Shown in pieces: positions 35,209 through 43,457 of a stretch of DNA of 56,717 nucleotides. Under the pieces are notes generated by a model that was not told where the DNA came from, ran no database searches, and worked only from the letters and a program-made list of their open reading frames with translations. How positions within the stretch are numbered: the first letter of the stretch is position 1; each line of letters starts with the position of its first letter. Origin of the DNA: JBLMZI01 sp050258755 (GTDB lineage: Bacteria; Bacillota; Syntrophomonadia; Syntrophomonadales; DTU052); NCBI GenBank assembly GCA_050258755.1, contig JBLMZI010000008.1:1-56717 (forward strand), in the 5' to 3' direction. Made by a program: the position numbers and the translations under genes.

Positions 35209-36198
35209 CTACTCCTTTGGTCGGTACAGACACCAGGTGTCTTCCGCCATGTAATCCCCGTTATTGTAGTAATAAGCCCGGGCCCGGCAGCCGCCGCACC
35301 GGTCCTTGTACTCACAGATCCCGCATTTGCCCCCATATTCAGCTGTACGAAGCGTTTGCAGAACCTCATTGTTCTTCCATATCTCCGCGAAGGATTGCTG
35401 TTTCACGTTGCCCAGCGGAATGTTCAGGTAGGCACACGGCTGTACATCACCCTTGGGACTAATAATACAATATGAAATTCCTGCCAAACAACCCCTTGAG
35501 AACCGAGTCGAAACGCCCTTGGTTTCTGCGATTCGAATAAACTGCGGCGCACAGGTCGGTTTGATTTCAATGCTGACGTTTTTCTGTTTTTCCATCAAAC
35601 GCCCGATAGTCCGCTCGTACTCCCGGACCCGCAGCGCTTCCTCCTCGATATCAGCACCTCGCCCGGTCGGCACCAGAAAGAAAACGTGGTGAGCCATCGC
35701 GCCAATCTCGACCGCCAGATCGGTCAACCGGTCCAACTGCTCGACGTTCCAGTTCATAACGGTGGTATGTGCCTGAAAAGGGATGCCTGCATCTTTGAGG
35801 TTTTTCATGCCTTCCAGGGCTTTTTCATAGGCCCCCGAAAGCCGGCGGAACGCGTCGTTCTGCCCGGCATCGATCGAGTCCAGGCTCACACCGCAGGCCA
35901 TGACGCCCGCTTTTTTCAGATCTCGTGCCATCTGGAGCGTAATCAGCGTGCCATTGGTCCCCATTACGGTCCGCAAGCCGCACTCGGTCGAGTAGCTGCA
36001 CAATTCGATGATGTCAGGTCGCATCAGCGGCTCTCCGCCGCTCATAATCATAATTTTAAAGCCCGATTCCTTGATTTCCCGGATCAGCTTTTTTCCTTGT
36101 TCGGTATTGAGTTCGTCGTCCAGCCTGGCCCCAGCCTCACGGTAGCAATGATCGCAAAGCATGTTGCACTGGTTGGTGGTATTCCAGGAAACAATCAT
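35209..36198 (-). CDS. ahbD: Radical SAM heme synthase AhbD (NirJ2-type)
   Basis: Probable last step: oxidative decarboxylation of Fe-coproporphyrin III propionates to heme b vinyls. The product is 329 aa. Radical-SAM cluster motif CNMLCDHC sits at residues ~12-19, the GGEP motif in MSGGEPLMRP, and a C-terminal SPASM-like set of cysteines for an auxiliary cluster (CLAGISYC, CAYL, CGICEYKDRCGGC). The short N-terminus (MIVSWNTTNQCN) is typical of the NirJ2 form. The AhbC/AhbD assignment of the two radical SAM genes is by length and N-terminus and could be swapped. Confidence 0.82.
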   Translation of the reverse strand: MIVSWNTTNQCNMLCDHCYREAGARLDDELNTEQGKKLIREIKESGFKIMIMSGGEPLMRPDIIELCSYSTECGLRTVMGTNGTLITLQMARDLKKAGVMACGVSLDSIDAGQNDAFRRLSGAYEKALEGMKNLKDAGIPFQAHTTVMNWNVEQLDRLTDLAVEIGAMAHHVFFLVPTGRGADIEEEALRVREYERTIGRLMEKQKNVSIEIKPTCAPQFIRIAETKGVSTRFSRGCLAGISYCIISPKGDVQPCAYLNIPLGNVKQQSFAEIWKNNEVLQTLRTAEYGGKCGICEYKDRCGGCRARAYYYNNGDYMAEDTWCLYRPKE

Positions 36199-36216
36199 GG
36201 GATGTTCCTCCCGTTT

Positions 36217-37197
36217 TTACAGCATTTCAGCCATTTCGAGCGCGTGGTAGGTAATGATGATGTCGGCGCCGGCCCGCTTGATCGCGGTCAGAATCTCCTG
36301 CGTCACCCGGGTTTCATCAATCCAGCCTGCCCTGCCAGCCGCTTTGACCATCGCGTACTCACCGCTGACATTGTAAGCCACAACCGGATGATGGAACCGT
36401 TCTTTGACTTCCCGGATGATATCCAGATAGGCAAGAGCAGGCTTGACCATAATCATGTCTGCCCCCTCTTCGATATCAAGCGCCGCTTCCCGAATGGCTT
36501 CCCGCGCATTGGGCGGGTCCATCTGATAGGTTTTTCGATCCCCGTGTTTCGGGGCCGATTCGGCCGCGTCGCGAAACGGGCCATAAAAGGCGGAAGCGTA
36601 TTTTACCGCGTAGGACAAAATCAGCGTGCTTTCAAAGCCGCACTCATCCAGCGCGGTCCGAATATACCCGATCCGGCCGTCCATCATATCAGACGGGGCG
36701 ATGATGTCAGCGCCGGCCCTGGCATGCGAGCAGGCTTGTTTGGCCAGCAGCGGAAGCGTCATATCGTTATCGACCATGCCGTCCGCGGTTAAAACCCCGC
36801 AGTGACCATGATCCGTGTATTCACACAGGCAGACATCAGTCACCACAGTAAGGTCCGGAACCGTGTCCTTAATGGTTTTCACCGCATGCTGCACCACGCC
36901 GTCAGCTTCAAAGGAAGAAGCGCCAACCGCATCTTTGTGTTCAGGAATCCCAAAAAGCAGAACGCCTCCAATTCCCTTATTGCGAGCTTCCCGGGCAATC
37001 CCGGGCAGCAGATCGGCTGAGTACCGTTCGACTCCGGGCATGGAACTTACCGGTTCCCGAACACCAGTCCCTGGTACGACGAAAATTGGGTAAATCAGAT
37101 TGGAAGGAACAACCAGGGTTTCCCGGACCAACCGCCGGATACCCTCGTTTGTGCGAAGACGGCGCATGCGATGTCTGGGAAAGCTCACCGGTGTCAT
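36217..37197 (-). CDS. hemB: Delta-aminolevulinic acid dehydratase (porphobilinogen synthase)
   Basis: Condenses two 5-aminolevulinates to porphobilinogen. The product is 326 aa, full length. It has the cysteine zinc site DVCLCEYTDHGHCG and Schiff-base lysines in SYAVKYAS and MIMVKPAL. Its ATG overlaps the ahbC stop by 4 nt (ATGA). The next gene, ahbD, starts 18 nt after its stop. Confidence 0.97.
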   Translation of the reverse strand: MTPVSFPRHRMRRLRTNEGIRRLVRETLVVPSNLIYPIFVVPGTGVREPVSSMPGVERYSADLLPGIAREARNKGIGGVLLFGIPEHKDAVGASSFEADGVVQHAVKTIKDTVPDLTVVTDVCLCEYTDHGHCGVLTADGMVDNDMTLPLLAKQACSHARAGADIIAPSDMMDGRIGYIRTALDECGFESTLILSYAVKYASAFYGPFRDAAESAPKHGDRKTYQMDPPNAREAIREAALDIEEGADMIMVKPALAYLDIIREVKERFHHPVVAYNVSGEYAMVKAAGRAGWIDETRVTQEILTAIKRAGADIIITYHALEMAEML

Positions 37198-38369
37198 CTC
37201 CTTTCGATTTCGGCATCAGTCAAATAACAGGCCGGGTCTTCCGCCCAGAGATCGCCATAGGCTTCTCTGGCCCGAATCCGGCATCCGCCGCATAATTCCT
37301 TGAACCCACAGCTGCCGCAGCGGCCTTTCACATGTTTGGACTTTTCGCGCAGCTGAACCATAAGCGGATCGTTTCCGGTCCAGATTTCGCTGAACGGTTT
37401 TTCCCGAATATTGCCCAGCGAATAGTCCTGCCAGAACTGGCAGGGGTGAACATTCCCCTGTGGATCCACATTGGCGAATTTGGTCCCGGCGGAACAGCCG
37501 CCATGCATCTCAAGCAGCTTTACAACCTCTTCGGCCCTGCCGGCATCCAGCCGCTGAATCCGGTTCAGTAAATAAATACCGTCAGCGTGATTATCAGTGG
37601 TGAGGATCTCAACCTCCACACCGCGACGGTTCAAATCGATGGTTTTTTCGGCAACAAGGTCTAATACCGCCCGTTTTTCCTCCCGGCTGGTATCCAGCTT
37701 CATTATTTCGCGGCCCCGGCCGGCATACACCAGATGGTACATGCAGAAGCGCGGGATGCCTTCCTTTTCAATTAAATCGATCAAGCCCGGCAGGTCCTGC
37801 TGATTGGACTGGTTGACGGTAAACCGGACCCCGGTTTTGACATCATTGGCCAAACAGGCCCGGATTCCCTGGATTGCCTGTTCGAAAGCACCGACTTTTC
37901 GGCGGAACTTGTCATGGGTCTCGGACAGCCCGTCAATACTGATTCCGACATACTGGAATCCCGCCGCTTTGATTTTCTTGGCGGTCGCATCATCGATTAA
38001 GGTTCCGTTGGATGAAATGACCGGGCGCAGCCCTTTCGCCGCCGCCAATTCCCCGAGTTCAAAAATATCCTCACGGAGCAGCGGTTCGCCGCCGGAAAAC
38101 AACAGCACTGGTGCCTGCATCTTCGCAAGATCGTCGATAAAGGCTTTCGCTTCATCGGTACTGAGCTCACCCTTGTACTGCCGGTCTTCGGCATGAATGT
38201 AGCAATGCTCGCACCGCAGGTTGCAGCGGTTGGTCATATTCCAGACCACCAGCGGGCGGTTGCTGTCCGAGAACTGCAGCAGCCGGGCCGGTACCTGGCC
38301 TGCGCTCTGATGTTTGATGACGTCGGATACCGTTGCGGTTCCACAGAGTAATTTCGTACACCCAATCAT
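37194..38369 (-). CDS. ahbC: Radical SAM Fe-coproporphyrin III synthase AhbC (NirJ1-type)
   Basis: Probable enzyme removing the acetate side chains of didecarboxysiroheme to give Fe-coproporphyrin III. The product is 391 aa. The N-terminal extension ends at VVWNMTNRCNLRCEHCY, carrying the CxxxCxxC radical-SAM motif; LLFSGGEPLLRED follows. The SPASM-like C-terminus has CSAGTKFANVDPQGNVHPC and CGSCGFKELCGGC. The ATG at 38369 (MIGCTKLL) is 9 nt from GGAGG and is preferred over an ATG three codons earlier that touches the site. A structured 150-nt spacer precedes it. Confidence 0.85.
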   Translation of the reverse strand: MIGCTKLLCGTATVSDVIKHQSAGQVPARLLQFSDSNRPLVVWNMTNRCNLRCEHCYIHAEDRQYKGELSTDEAKAFIDDLAKMQAPVLLFSGGEPLLREDIFELGELAAAKGLRPVISSNGTLIDDATAKKIKAAGFQYVGISIDGLSETHDKFRRKVGAFEQAIQGIRACLANDVKTGVRFTVNQSNQQDLPGLIDLIEKEGIPRFCMYHLVYAGRGREIMKLDTSREEKRAVLDLVAEKTIDLNRRGVEVEILTTDNHADGIYLLNRIQRLDAGRAEEVVKLLEMHGGCSAGTKFANVDPQGNVHPCQFWQDYSLGNIREKPFSEIWTGNDPLMVQLREKSKHVKGRCGSCGFKELCGGCRIRAREAYGDLWAEDPACYLTDAEIERR

Positions 38370-38389
38370 TGTTTGCATCCTCCCTGGTA

Positions 38390-38505
38390 TAGCCCCCGGG
38401 ATCGAACCCGGTGGACATTCCTCACTTTACTTGCCGCGCCTATCCGGCTACGGCACCTCACCCACTCTAACAATGGCGCTGACAAGGGATAGTTCTTTTG
38501 TCAGC
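38390..38505 (-). ncRNA. Structured intercistronic element between hemD and ahbC
   Basis: Three hairpins in the longest gap of the heme operon. GCTGACAA/TTGTCAGC (38478-38485/38498-38505) is an 8-bp stem. A GCC-GCC/GGC-GGC type stem follows. The third hairpin, GGGTTCGATCCC, is flanked to a 5-bp stem CCGGG/CCCGG (38396-38411). It looks like a tRNA T-arm and ends 12 nt before the ahbC ribosome site. I could not build an anticodon or acceptor stem, so it is not called a tRNA. Possible translation control element; family unknown. Confidence 0.45.
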
Positions 38506-38522
38506 CCGGACGAATCCAGATT

Positions 38523-40046
38523 CTATCCCGAAGACCCGGCTTCCGCCAGGGCGTTAACCAGTCCGTCAATGGTGTATTCGTTCGGCATTACCGTCACCCG
38601 AAAGCCGTACTGCCTGGCTGTATCGGCTGTTATCGGCCCGATACATGCGGTTTTCACCCGGTCCTGGATTGCTTCTACGGCATCCTCACCGATTAATTTT
38701 ACAAAATTGGTGACCGTGGAGCTGCTGGTAAACGTGATCCAATCAACGGCCCCGGACACCACCTGTTCGCGTTCACCGGCCGCAAATGTCTCCTCCGGTA
38801 CAGCTTCATAAACATGAACCTCGTCCACATGAACCCCCCAGGAGCGAAGCGTTTCAGGGAGGATCTCACGAGCGCCGCGCGCTCTGGGAACAAGCACCCG
38901 TTCCCCGGCGTGAATTTGATCGCGCAGAACATCGGCTACGGCTTCCGCCCTGAAAACCTCCGGTACCGCAGTGACTGAAAGACCCGTCGATTGGAGTCTG
39001 GCCTGAGTGGCCGGTCCAATCGCGCAGATTTTCGGCCCTTTCAAATCGCGGATGTCTCCCCCGGCGTCGCGAATCTGACGCAGAAACTCATCCACACCGT
39101 TGACACTGGTAAATATCATCCAGGTATAAGTCTCCATTTTCTTTAGCAGCCCGGGAAGATCCGGAATCGCCAGCGGCTGAATCCGAATCGTGGGGAATTC
39201 AATCACCGCCGCACCAAGTTCGGACAAGGCCGAAACCAAATTGCTGGCCTGCGCCCGGGAACGGGTGACCACAATGCGAGAGCCAAACAGCGGCCGGTTG
39301 TCAAACCACCTCAGTTCCTCCCTGAGGCTCACAACGTCCCCGACAATGGTGACGGCCGGCGGTTTGAATCCAGCCTGACGCACTTTTTCCACAATGGTTT
39401 CCAGGGTACCTGTCAGCACTTCCTGCTCTGGAAGCGTGCCCCACCGGATCAATGCGACCGGCGTTTTCGGATCACGCCCCCGGGCAACCAGGTTTTGCAC
39501 GATATTCGGCAGGTTTTCAACACCCATCAGAAAAACCAGCGTGCCAATGCCGGTCGCGATCTTTTCCCAATCGATCGAGCTTTCGTCCTTGCCTGGTTTT
39601 TCATGGCCGGTTACGATTGCAAAGGTGGAGGTGCAGTCTCGGTGGGTCACAGGAATACCCGCGTAAGCTGGTGCCGCAATCGCCGATGTCACGCCAGGCA
39701 CGATTTCGAACGGGACCCCGTTTTCGCGCGCGAACTGGGCTTCTTCTCCGCCCCGGCCAAACACAAAAGGGTCCCCGCCTTTTAACCGGGCCACGATCTT
39801 TCCGGCTCTGGCATGGTCCACCAGCACCTGGTTGATTTCTTCCTGGGCCATGGTATGGCGGCTTGATTCCTTACCAACATAGATCAGTTCGGCATCCGGA
39901 CGGGCGTGGCGAAGAATCTCCCGGCTTACCAGACGGTCATAGACGACAACGTCCGCCCGGCGCACGCAGTTCATCCCTTTCACCGTGATTAATCCCGGGT
40001 CGCCCGGTCCCGCGCCGATCAAATAAACCTTCCCCATAAGGCTCAT
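38523..40046 (-). CDS. cobA-hemD: Uroporphyrinogen-III C-methyltransferase / uroporphyrinogen-III synthase fusion
   Basis: A 507-aa bifunctional protein. Residues ~1-245 form the SUMT domain (GAGPGDPGLIT, GGDPFVFGRGGEE, PGVTSAIAAPAYAGIPVTHR), which methylates uroporphyrinogen III to precorrin-2. Residues ~255-505 form the HemD domain, which cyclises hydroxymethylbilane (TSVNGVDEFL, AIGPATQ, ITFTSSSTVTNF). The fusion couples the two steps that feed siroheme. Its ATG overlaps the hemC stop by 4 nt, with AGGAG 8 nt upstream. Confidence 0.96.
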   Translation of the reverse strand: MSLMGKVYLIGAGPGDPGLITVKGMNCVRRADVVVYDRLVSREILRHARPDAELIYVGKESSRHTMAQEEINQVLVDHARAGKIVARLKGGDPFVFGRGGEEAQFARENGVPFEIVPGVTSAIAAPAYAGIPVTHRDCTSTFAIVTGHEKPGKDESSIDWEKIATGIGTLVFLMGVENLPNIVQNLVARGRDPKTPVALIRWGTLPEQEVLTGTLETIVEKVRQAGFKPPAVTIVGDVVSLREELRWFDNRPLFGSRIVVTRSRAQASNLVSALSELGAAVIEFPTIRIQPLAIPDLPGLLKKMETYTWMIFTSVNGVDEFLRQIRDAGGDIRDLKGPKICAIGPATQARLQSTGLSVTAVPEVFRAEAVADVLRDQIHAGERVLVPRARGAREILPETLRSWGVHVDEVHVYEAVPEETFAAGEREQVVSGAVDWITFTSSSTVTNFVKLIGEDAVEAIQDRVKTACIGPITADTARQYGFRVTVMPNEYTIDGLVNALAEAGSSG

Positions 40047-40969
40047 CGGTTGCTCTCCTGACTTCGAATTTCACGTAAAATATCACCGGCGCCCTGATCA
40101 AGCAGGCGTTCCGCCAACTTGCGGCCCAGCCCAACCGGATCCGCGGCTGGGCCAGTCATTCGGTCGCGAAGAATCCGCTTGCCGTCCAAATCGGCCACCA
40201 GTCCTTCGACTTCCAGCTGATCCCCTTTGACCGTTCCAAGAGCGCCAATCGGAATCTGACAGCCGCCTTCAAGAACTGCCATAAAAGAGCGTTCAGCCGC
40301 AATGGCGGTCCGGGTTTCGTCATGATTTATGGTTTGAACCAGCGGCTTGACCGTCGGATCGTCTTTTCGAATCTCGATGCCGATCGCCCCCTGCCCGACC
40401 GCAGGCAAAAACGGAAGCATTTCGGTTACCCTATCTTCATACCCCAATCTCGCCACACCGGCAAAAGCCAGGATAATGGCGTCCAATCCCTCTTCGGTCA
40501 GGCGCCGGATCCGGGTATCGATGTTCCCCCGAAGGTCCACAATCCTGAGGTCCGGGCGCACCGCAGCTAATTGGGCCCGGCGGCGCAGACTCGAGGTGCC
40601 GATTCTGGCCCCGTGGGGAAGCTCGGCCAGGGAAGCGCCATTGGCAGCAATCAGTACATCCTGCGGCTGTTCCCGGGTTAATATCGCGCCGATTTCCAGC
40701 CCATCCGGTACTTCGGTGGGCAAATCCTTCATGCTGTGCACCGCCAGATCAATGTGGCCCGCCAGCAGTTCCGATTCAATTTCCTTGGTAAAAAGGCCCT
40801 TGTCACCGATTCGGGAAAGAGCCACATCAAGCAGTTTGTCGCCTTTGGTTTTAATCATCACGGTTTCGAAGCAAACACCCGGATGAAGCTGACTGAGTTT
40901 TTCAATCACCAGATCCGTCTGCCAAAGCGCAAGCTTACTGCCCCTGGACCCGGCCCGTATCTTCAACAT
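40043..40969 (-). CDS. hemC: Hydroxymethylbilane synthase (porphobilinogen deaminase)
   Basis: Polymerises four porphobilinogens to hydroxymethylbilane. The product is 308 aa. N-terminal IRAGSRGSKLALWQT, the VHSMKDLPTEVP segment, GTSSLRRRAQL, and the dipyrromethane-cofactor cysteine in LEGGCQIPIGA are present. The start was set at ATG 40969, 10 nt from AGGAG; the longer frame adds 20 residues that only shadow the hemA C-terminus. It overlaps hemA by 35 nt. Confidence 0.96.
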   Translation of the reverse strand: MLKIRAGSRGSKLALWQTDLVIEKLSQLHPGVCFETVMIKTKGDKLLDVALSRIGDKGLFTKEIESELLAGHIDLAVHSMKDLPTEVPDGLEIGAILTREQPQDVLIAANGASLAELPHGARIGTSSLRRRAQLAAVRPDLRIVDLRGNIDTRIRRLTEEGLDAIILAFAGVARLGYEDRVTEMLPFLPAVGQGAIGIEIRKDDPTVKPLVQTINHDETRTAIAAERSFMAVLEGGCQIPIGALGTVKGDQLEVEGLVADLDGKRILRDRMTGPAADPVGLGRKLAERLLDQGAGDILREIRSQESNR

Positions 40970-42251
40970 ATTCACCGTTCTCCTCGCCAGCAATCTCCAA
41001 CTGGAACAGCTTCTTGACCACTTCGGCATAGAGATGGCCCTGATTGGTCGCCGCGACCTCTTTCAGGTTCACCACCGGGAAGTGCAGCAGCTGGTTCACA
41101 ATTGACGATGCCATGGATCGAATCATCTGTTCTTCCTTTGCCGAAACCTTGCCGAGCTTGTTTAATGTCCGCGCGATTTCGACTTCCTTAATCGCTTCTG
41201 CCCGCCCTTTCAACGCTTTAACAACCGGAATCACGTACTGCGTTGCCAGCCAATCATTAAATTCGTCCAGCTCTTCCGTAATAATGCTTTCGGCTTGGCG
41301 GGCCGCCGTTTTACGGGCTTCTAAATTGGCGTCGACGACATTTTTCAGATCATCGATATCGTGGAGAAAAACCCCCGGGATTTCCGCGACCGCCGGATCA
41401 ATATCGCGCGGGACCGCAATATCGATCAGCAATAACGGCCGTTCCCGGTTCTCCAATAAAGGCTGCAGATCGTCCCGGCGCAGCACATAATGCGTTGCCG
41501 CCGTACAACTGATAATGATGTCTGCTTTCGCAATATGATCGGACAATCGATCCAACTGAATGGCCTGCCCGTTAAACTGCGCCGCCAGCCCGGCGGCGCG
41601 TTCGTAGGATCGATTGGAAACCACGACGCCGGAAACGCCGTTCGCCACGAGATATTTCAAAGCCAGTTCACTCATCTGCCCGGCCCCGATCACAATGACG
41701 GTCCGCCCCTCGAGCTCGCCAAACACCTGGCGCGCCATTTCAACAGCAACCGTGCTGATCGAAACGGCATGCTGATCCATATTGGTTTCGGTCCGAGCCC
41801 TTTTCCCAACATAAATCGCTTTTTGAAACAGCGAGTGCAGAATTCGGTCCGCCCCCCGGTGTTCGATGGAACAGGCATACGCATCCTTGACCTGCCCGAG
41901 AATTTCGGTTTCGCCGAGCACCATTGAATCAAGCCCGGAGGTCACGCGGAACAGATGAAGAATTGCATCATAACAATTCGGCTGATACAGAACAGAAACA
42001 AGATCTTCCTCCGCCATGTTCAACCGGTCCGCGACGAAGGCCCGCAATGCCTTGGCGCCTTCGTCCACATCCCGTACGGTGGCATAGATTTCGGTCCGGT
42101 TGCAGGTGGAAAGGATCACCGTGCCATGCAGCGCCGGATACTTGCCCAGCGCGGCATACGCTGCCTGAAGGCCTGTCCCGGTAATCGCCATCCGCTCTCT
42201 GATTTCAACCGGTGCGGTTCGATGACTTAATCCAGCCAGGAGAATATACAT
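40935..42251 (-). CDS. hemA: Glutamyl-tRNA reductase
   Basis: First committed step of the C5 pathway: reduces Glu-tRNA to glutamate-1-semialdehyde with NADPH. The product is 438 aa. Nucleophile Cys50 lies in LSTCNRTEIY, with SGLDSMVLGETEILGQVK and the NADP-binding GAGQMSELALKYL. The C-terminal helical dimerisation domain is complete. It overlaps the preceding precorrin-2 dehydrogenase gene by 25 nt. Feedback by heme on HemA is common in other bacteria, but nothing in the sequence shows it here. Confidence 0.97.
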   Translation of the reverse strand: MYILLAGLSHRTAPVEIRERMAITGTGLQAAYAALGKYPALHGTVILSTCNRTEIYATVRDVDEGAKALRAFVADRLNMAEEDLVSVLYQPNCYDAILHLFRVTSGLDSMVLGETEILGQVKDAYACSIEHRGADRILHSLFQKAIYVGKRARTETNMDQHAVSISTVAVEMARQVFGELEGRTVIVIGAGQMSELALKYLVANGVSGVVVSNRSYERAAGLAAQFNGQAIQLDRLSDHIAKADIIISCTAATHYVLRRDDLQPLLENRERPLLLIDIAVPRDIDPAVAEIPGVFLHDIDDLKNVVDANLEARKTAARQAESIITEELDEFNDWLATQYVIPVVKALKGRAEAIKEVEIARTLNKLGKVSAKEEQMIRSMASSIVNQLLHFPVVNLKEVAATNQGHLYAEVVKKLFQLEIAGEENGEYVEDTGRVQGQ

Positions 42252-42865
42252 TCGAGCATTCGCTCCCTTGCGGTTTCAATTTGTCCTTGACGGATCAGAT
42301 CCATCACTTCCAGCGCGGTCACGGCTTCAAGCACCGCTTTGCGCTGGGATTCTTGCTCAAATCGGTTCCGCACCGTTTCCCGGGCGGTCCCTAGTAATTC
42401 AAGATATGTTCCGTACTCCGGGCCAATTTCTTGCTCCAGCCGCTCTCGCAGCCGCCGGGCCAGGATGGGGCTTTTGCCATCGGTGGCAATCGCCAGCGTT
42501 AAACTGCCCCGGCGAACCACCGCCGGTACGGTAAAGGTGCAGTGTTCCGGATCGTCTACAACATTAATCGGCACACCGGCCGTCTTGCAGTCCCAATACA
42601 CCGCTTCGTTGCACGAACGCAGGCTGGTTGCGGCAAAAACCAGCGCGCACCCCTGAATATCTCCTGGCTCGTATTCCCGGGCCAGATACGTAATCTCGCC
42701 GCGCCGGTCGAGGGCAAGAATCTCCGCGCAAGCCGCCGGCGCCACTACCGTCACCGTAGCCAGGCAAGCCAGCAAATTCTGGACTTTCCGAAGACCAACC
42801 GACCCCGCCCCGACGACCAGACACTTTCTTCCGGTCAATTCTAATGAGATTGGAAAAACCGGCAT
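42227..42865 (-). CDS. Precorrin-2 dehydrogenase / sirohydrochlorin ferrochelatase
   Basis: A 212-aa protein of the CysG-N/Met8/SirC family. It has an NAD-binding motif VVGAGSVGLRKVQNLL, the conserved AATSLRSCNEAVYWDC region, and INVVDDPEHCTFTVPAVVRRG followed by TDGKSPILARRLRERLE. It oxidises precorrin-2 to sirohydrochlorin and may also insert iron to give siroheme; no separate ferrochelatase is in the operon, so both are inferred. First gene of the heme operon. ATG at 42865 has a weak ribosome site, and a GGGTTT/AAACCC hairpin (42885-42902) lies just upstream. Confidence 0.92.
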   Translation of the reverse strand: MPVFPISLELTGRKCLVVGAGSVGLRKVQNLLACLATVTVVAPAACAEILALDRRGEITYLAREYEPGDIQGCALVFAATSLRSCNEAVYWDCKTAGVPINVVDDPEHCTFTVPAVVRRGSLTLAIATDGKSPILARRLRERLEQEIGPEYGTYLELLGTARETVRNRFEQESQRKAVLEAVTALEVMDLIRQGQIETARERMLECIFSWLD

Positions 42866-42926
42866 ACGTGATGCGCCTCATTCCGGGTTTCCATGAAAAC
42901 CCTATTACAGCCATGATTCAGCCAAA

Positions 42927-42949
42927 GAGAAAACTCGGCTTGCGCCGAG
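42927..42949 (-). terminator. Intrinsic terminator in the heme-operon leader
   Basis: CTCGGC/GCCGAG stem (42934-42949) with a GCAA-type loop, followed by TTTTCTCTTT. It lies between the tatA stop and the first heme gene, so it may end tatA transcripts or act as an attenuator for the heme operon. Confidence 0.7.
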
Positions 42950-43065
42950 CTCAATCCTGCATCCTATCGTTCCGGCCGCGCCCTTTGCCGGTCTGTTACC
43001 AACACTGGTTCTATATCGGCCGTTTCACTCGGATAACGCTCGATCTTTTAGATAAAGTTGGTTTC

Positions 43066-43260
43066 TTATTCCGCTTTGTTATCTTTCGGTAAGGATTTGG
43101 CATCGGTTGGTTCATCGACCCGGGCCTGCCGGAATTCACCAATGGCCTGTCCGATCGATTTGCCCACCCCGGGCAGTTTGCCAGCGCCAAAAATAATCAG
43201 AACAATCGCGAGAATCAAAACCAATTCCCACGGGCCTACATTGCCAATAATTCCGAACAC
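43066..43260 (-). CDS. tatA: Twin-arginine translocase subunit TatA
   Basis: A 64-aa component of the Tat pore that exports folded proteins. N-terminal membrane helix (WELVLILAIVLIIFGAGKLP), the hinge FGAGKLPGVGKSIGQAIGEF, then an amphipathic helix and a charged tail. The GTG at 43260 lies 9 nt after GGGAGG. No tatB-like second copy is seen, in line with minimal TatAC systems of Firmicutes. tatC is 1.8 kb upstream, separated by the WD40 gene and a terminator. Confidence 0.93.
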   Translation of the reverse strand: MFGIIGNVGPWELVLILAIVLIIFGAGKLPGVGKSIGQAIGEFRQARVDEPTDAKSLPKDNKAE

Positions 43261-43384
43261 GATGAAAAACCTCCCTTAGTATCAACCCAACGCTGTGACG
43301 GGACTGTAACAATCCGTCCCCTTGTCCCTGTGATTGCCAGTGCTGCCGGCAATATCACCGGCTGCCGGCTGAATACTCTCTGTT

Positions 43385-43413
43385 ATTATCACAGAAAGGC
43401 GAATCATTGTAAA
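43385..43413 (-). promoter_or_regulatory. Sigma-A promoter of tatA
   Basis: Minus strand TTTACA (43408-43413), a 17-bp spacer, GATAAT (43385-43390) with an extended TGt. The ~120-nt leader contains a GCCGGCA/TGCCGGC inverted repeat near 43345-43372. Confidence 0.7.
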
Positions 43414-43457
43414 GCAAGCATATTCGGGGCTGGAAGTGATTTCCGGCCCATGTGTTT

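Noticed and set aside
38379..38460. tRNA gene suggested by a GGGTTCGATCCC T-arm-like hairpin
   Set aside because: No complementary acceptor ends and no 5-bp anticodon stem could be found.
42866..43065. Cobalamin riboswitch before the heme operon
   Set aside because: No B12-box-like segment was recognised on the minus strand.
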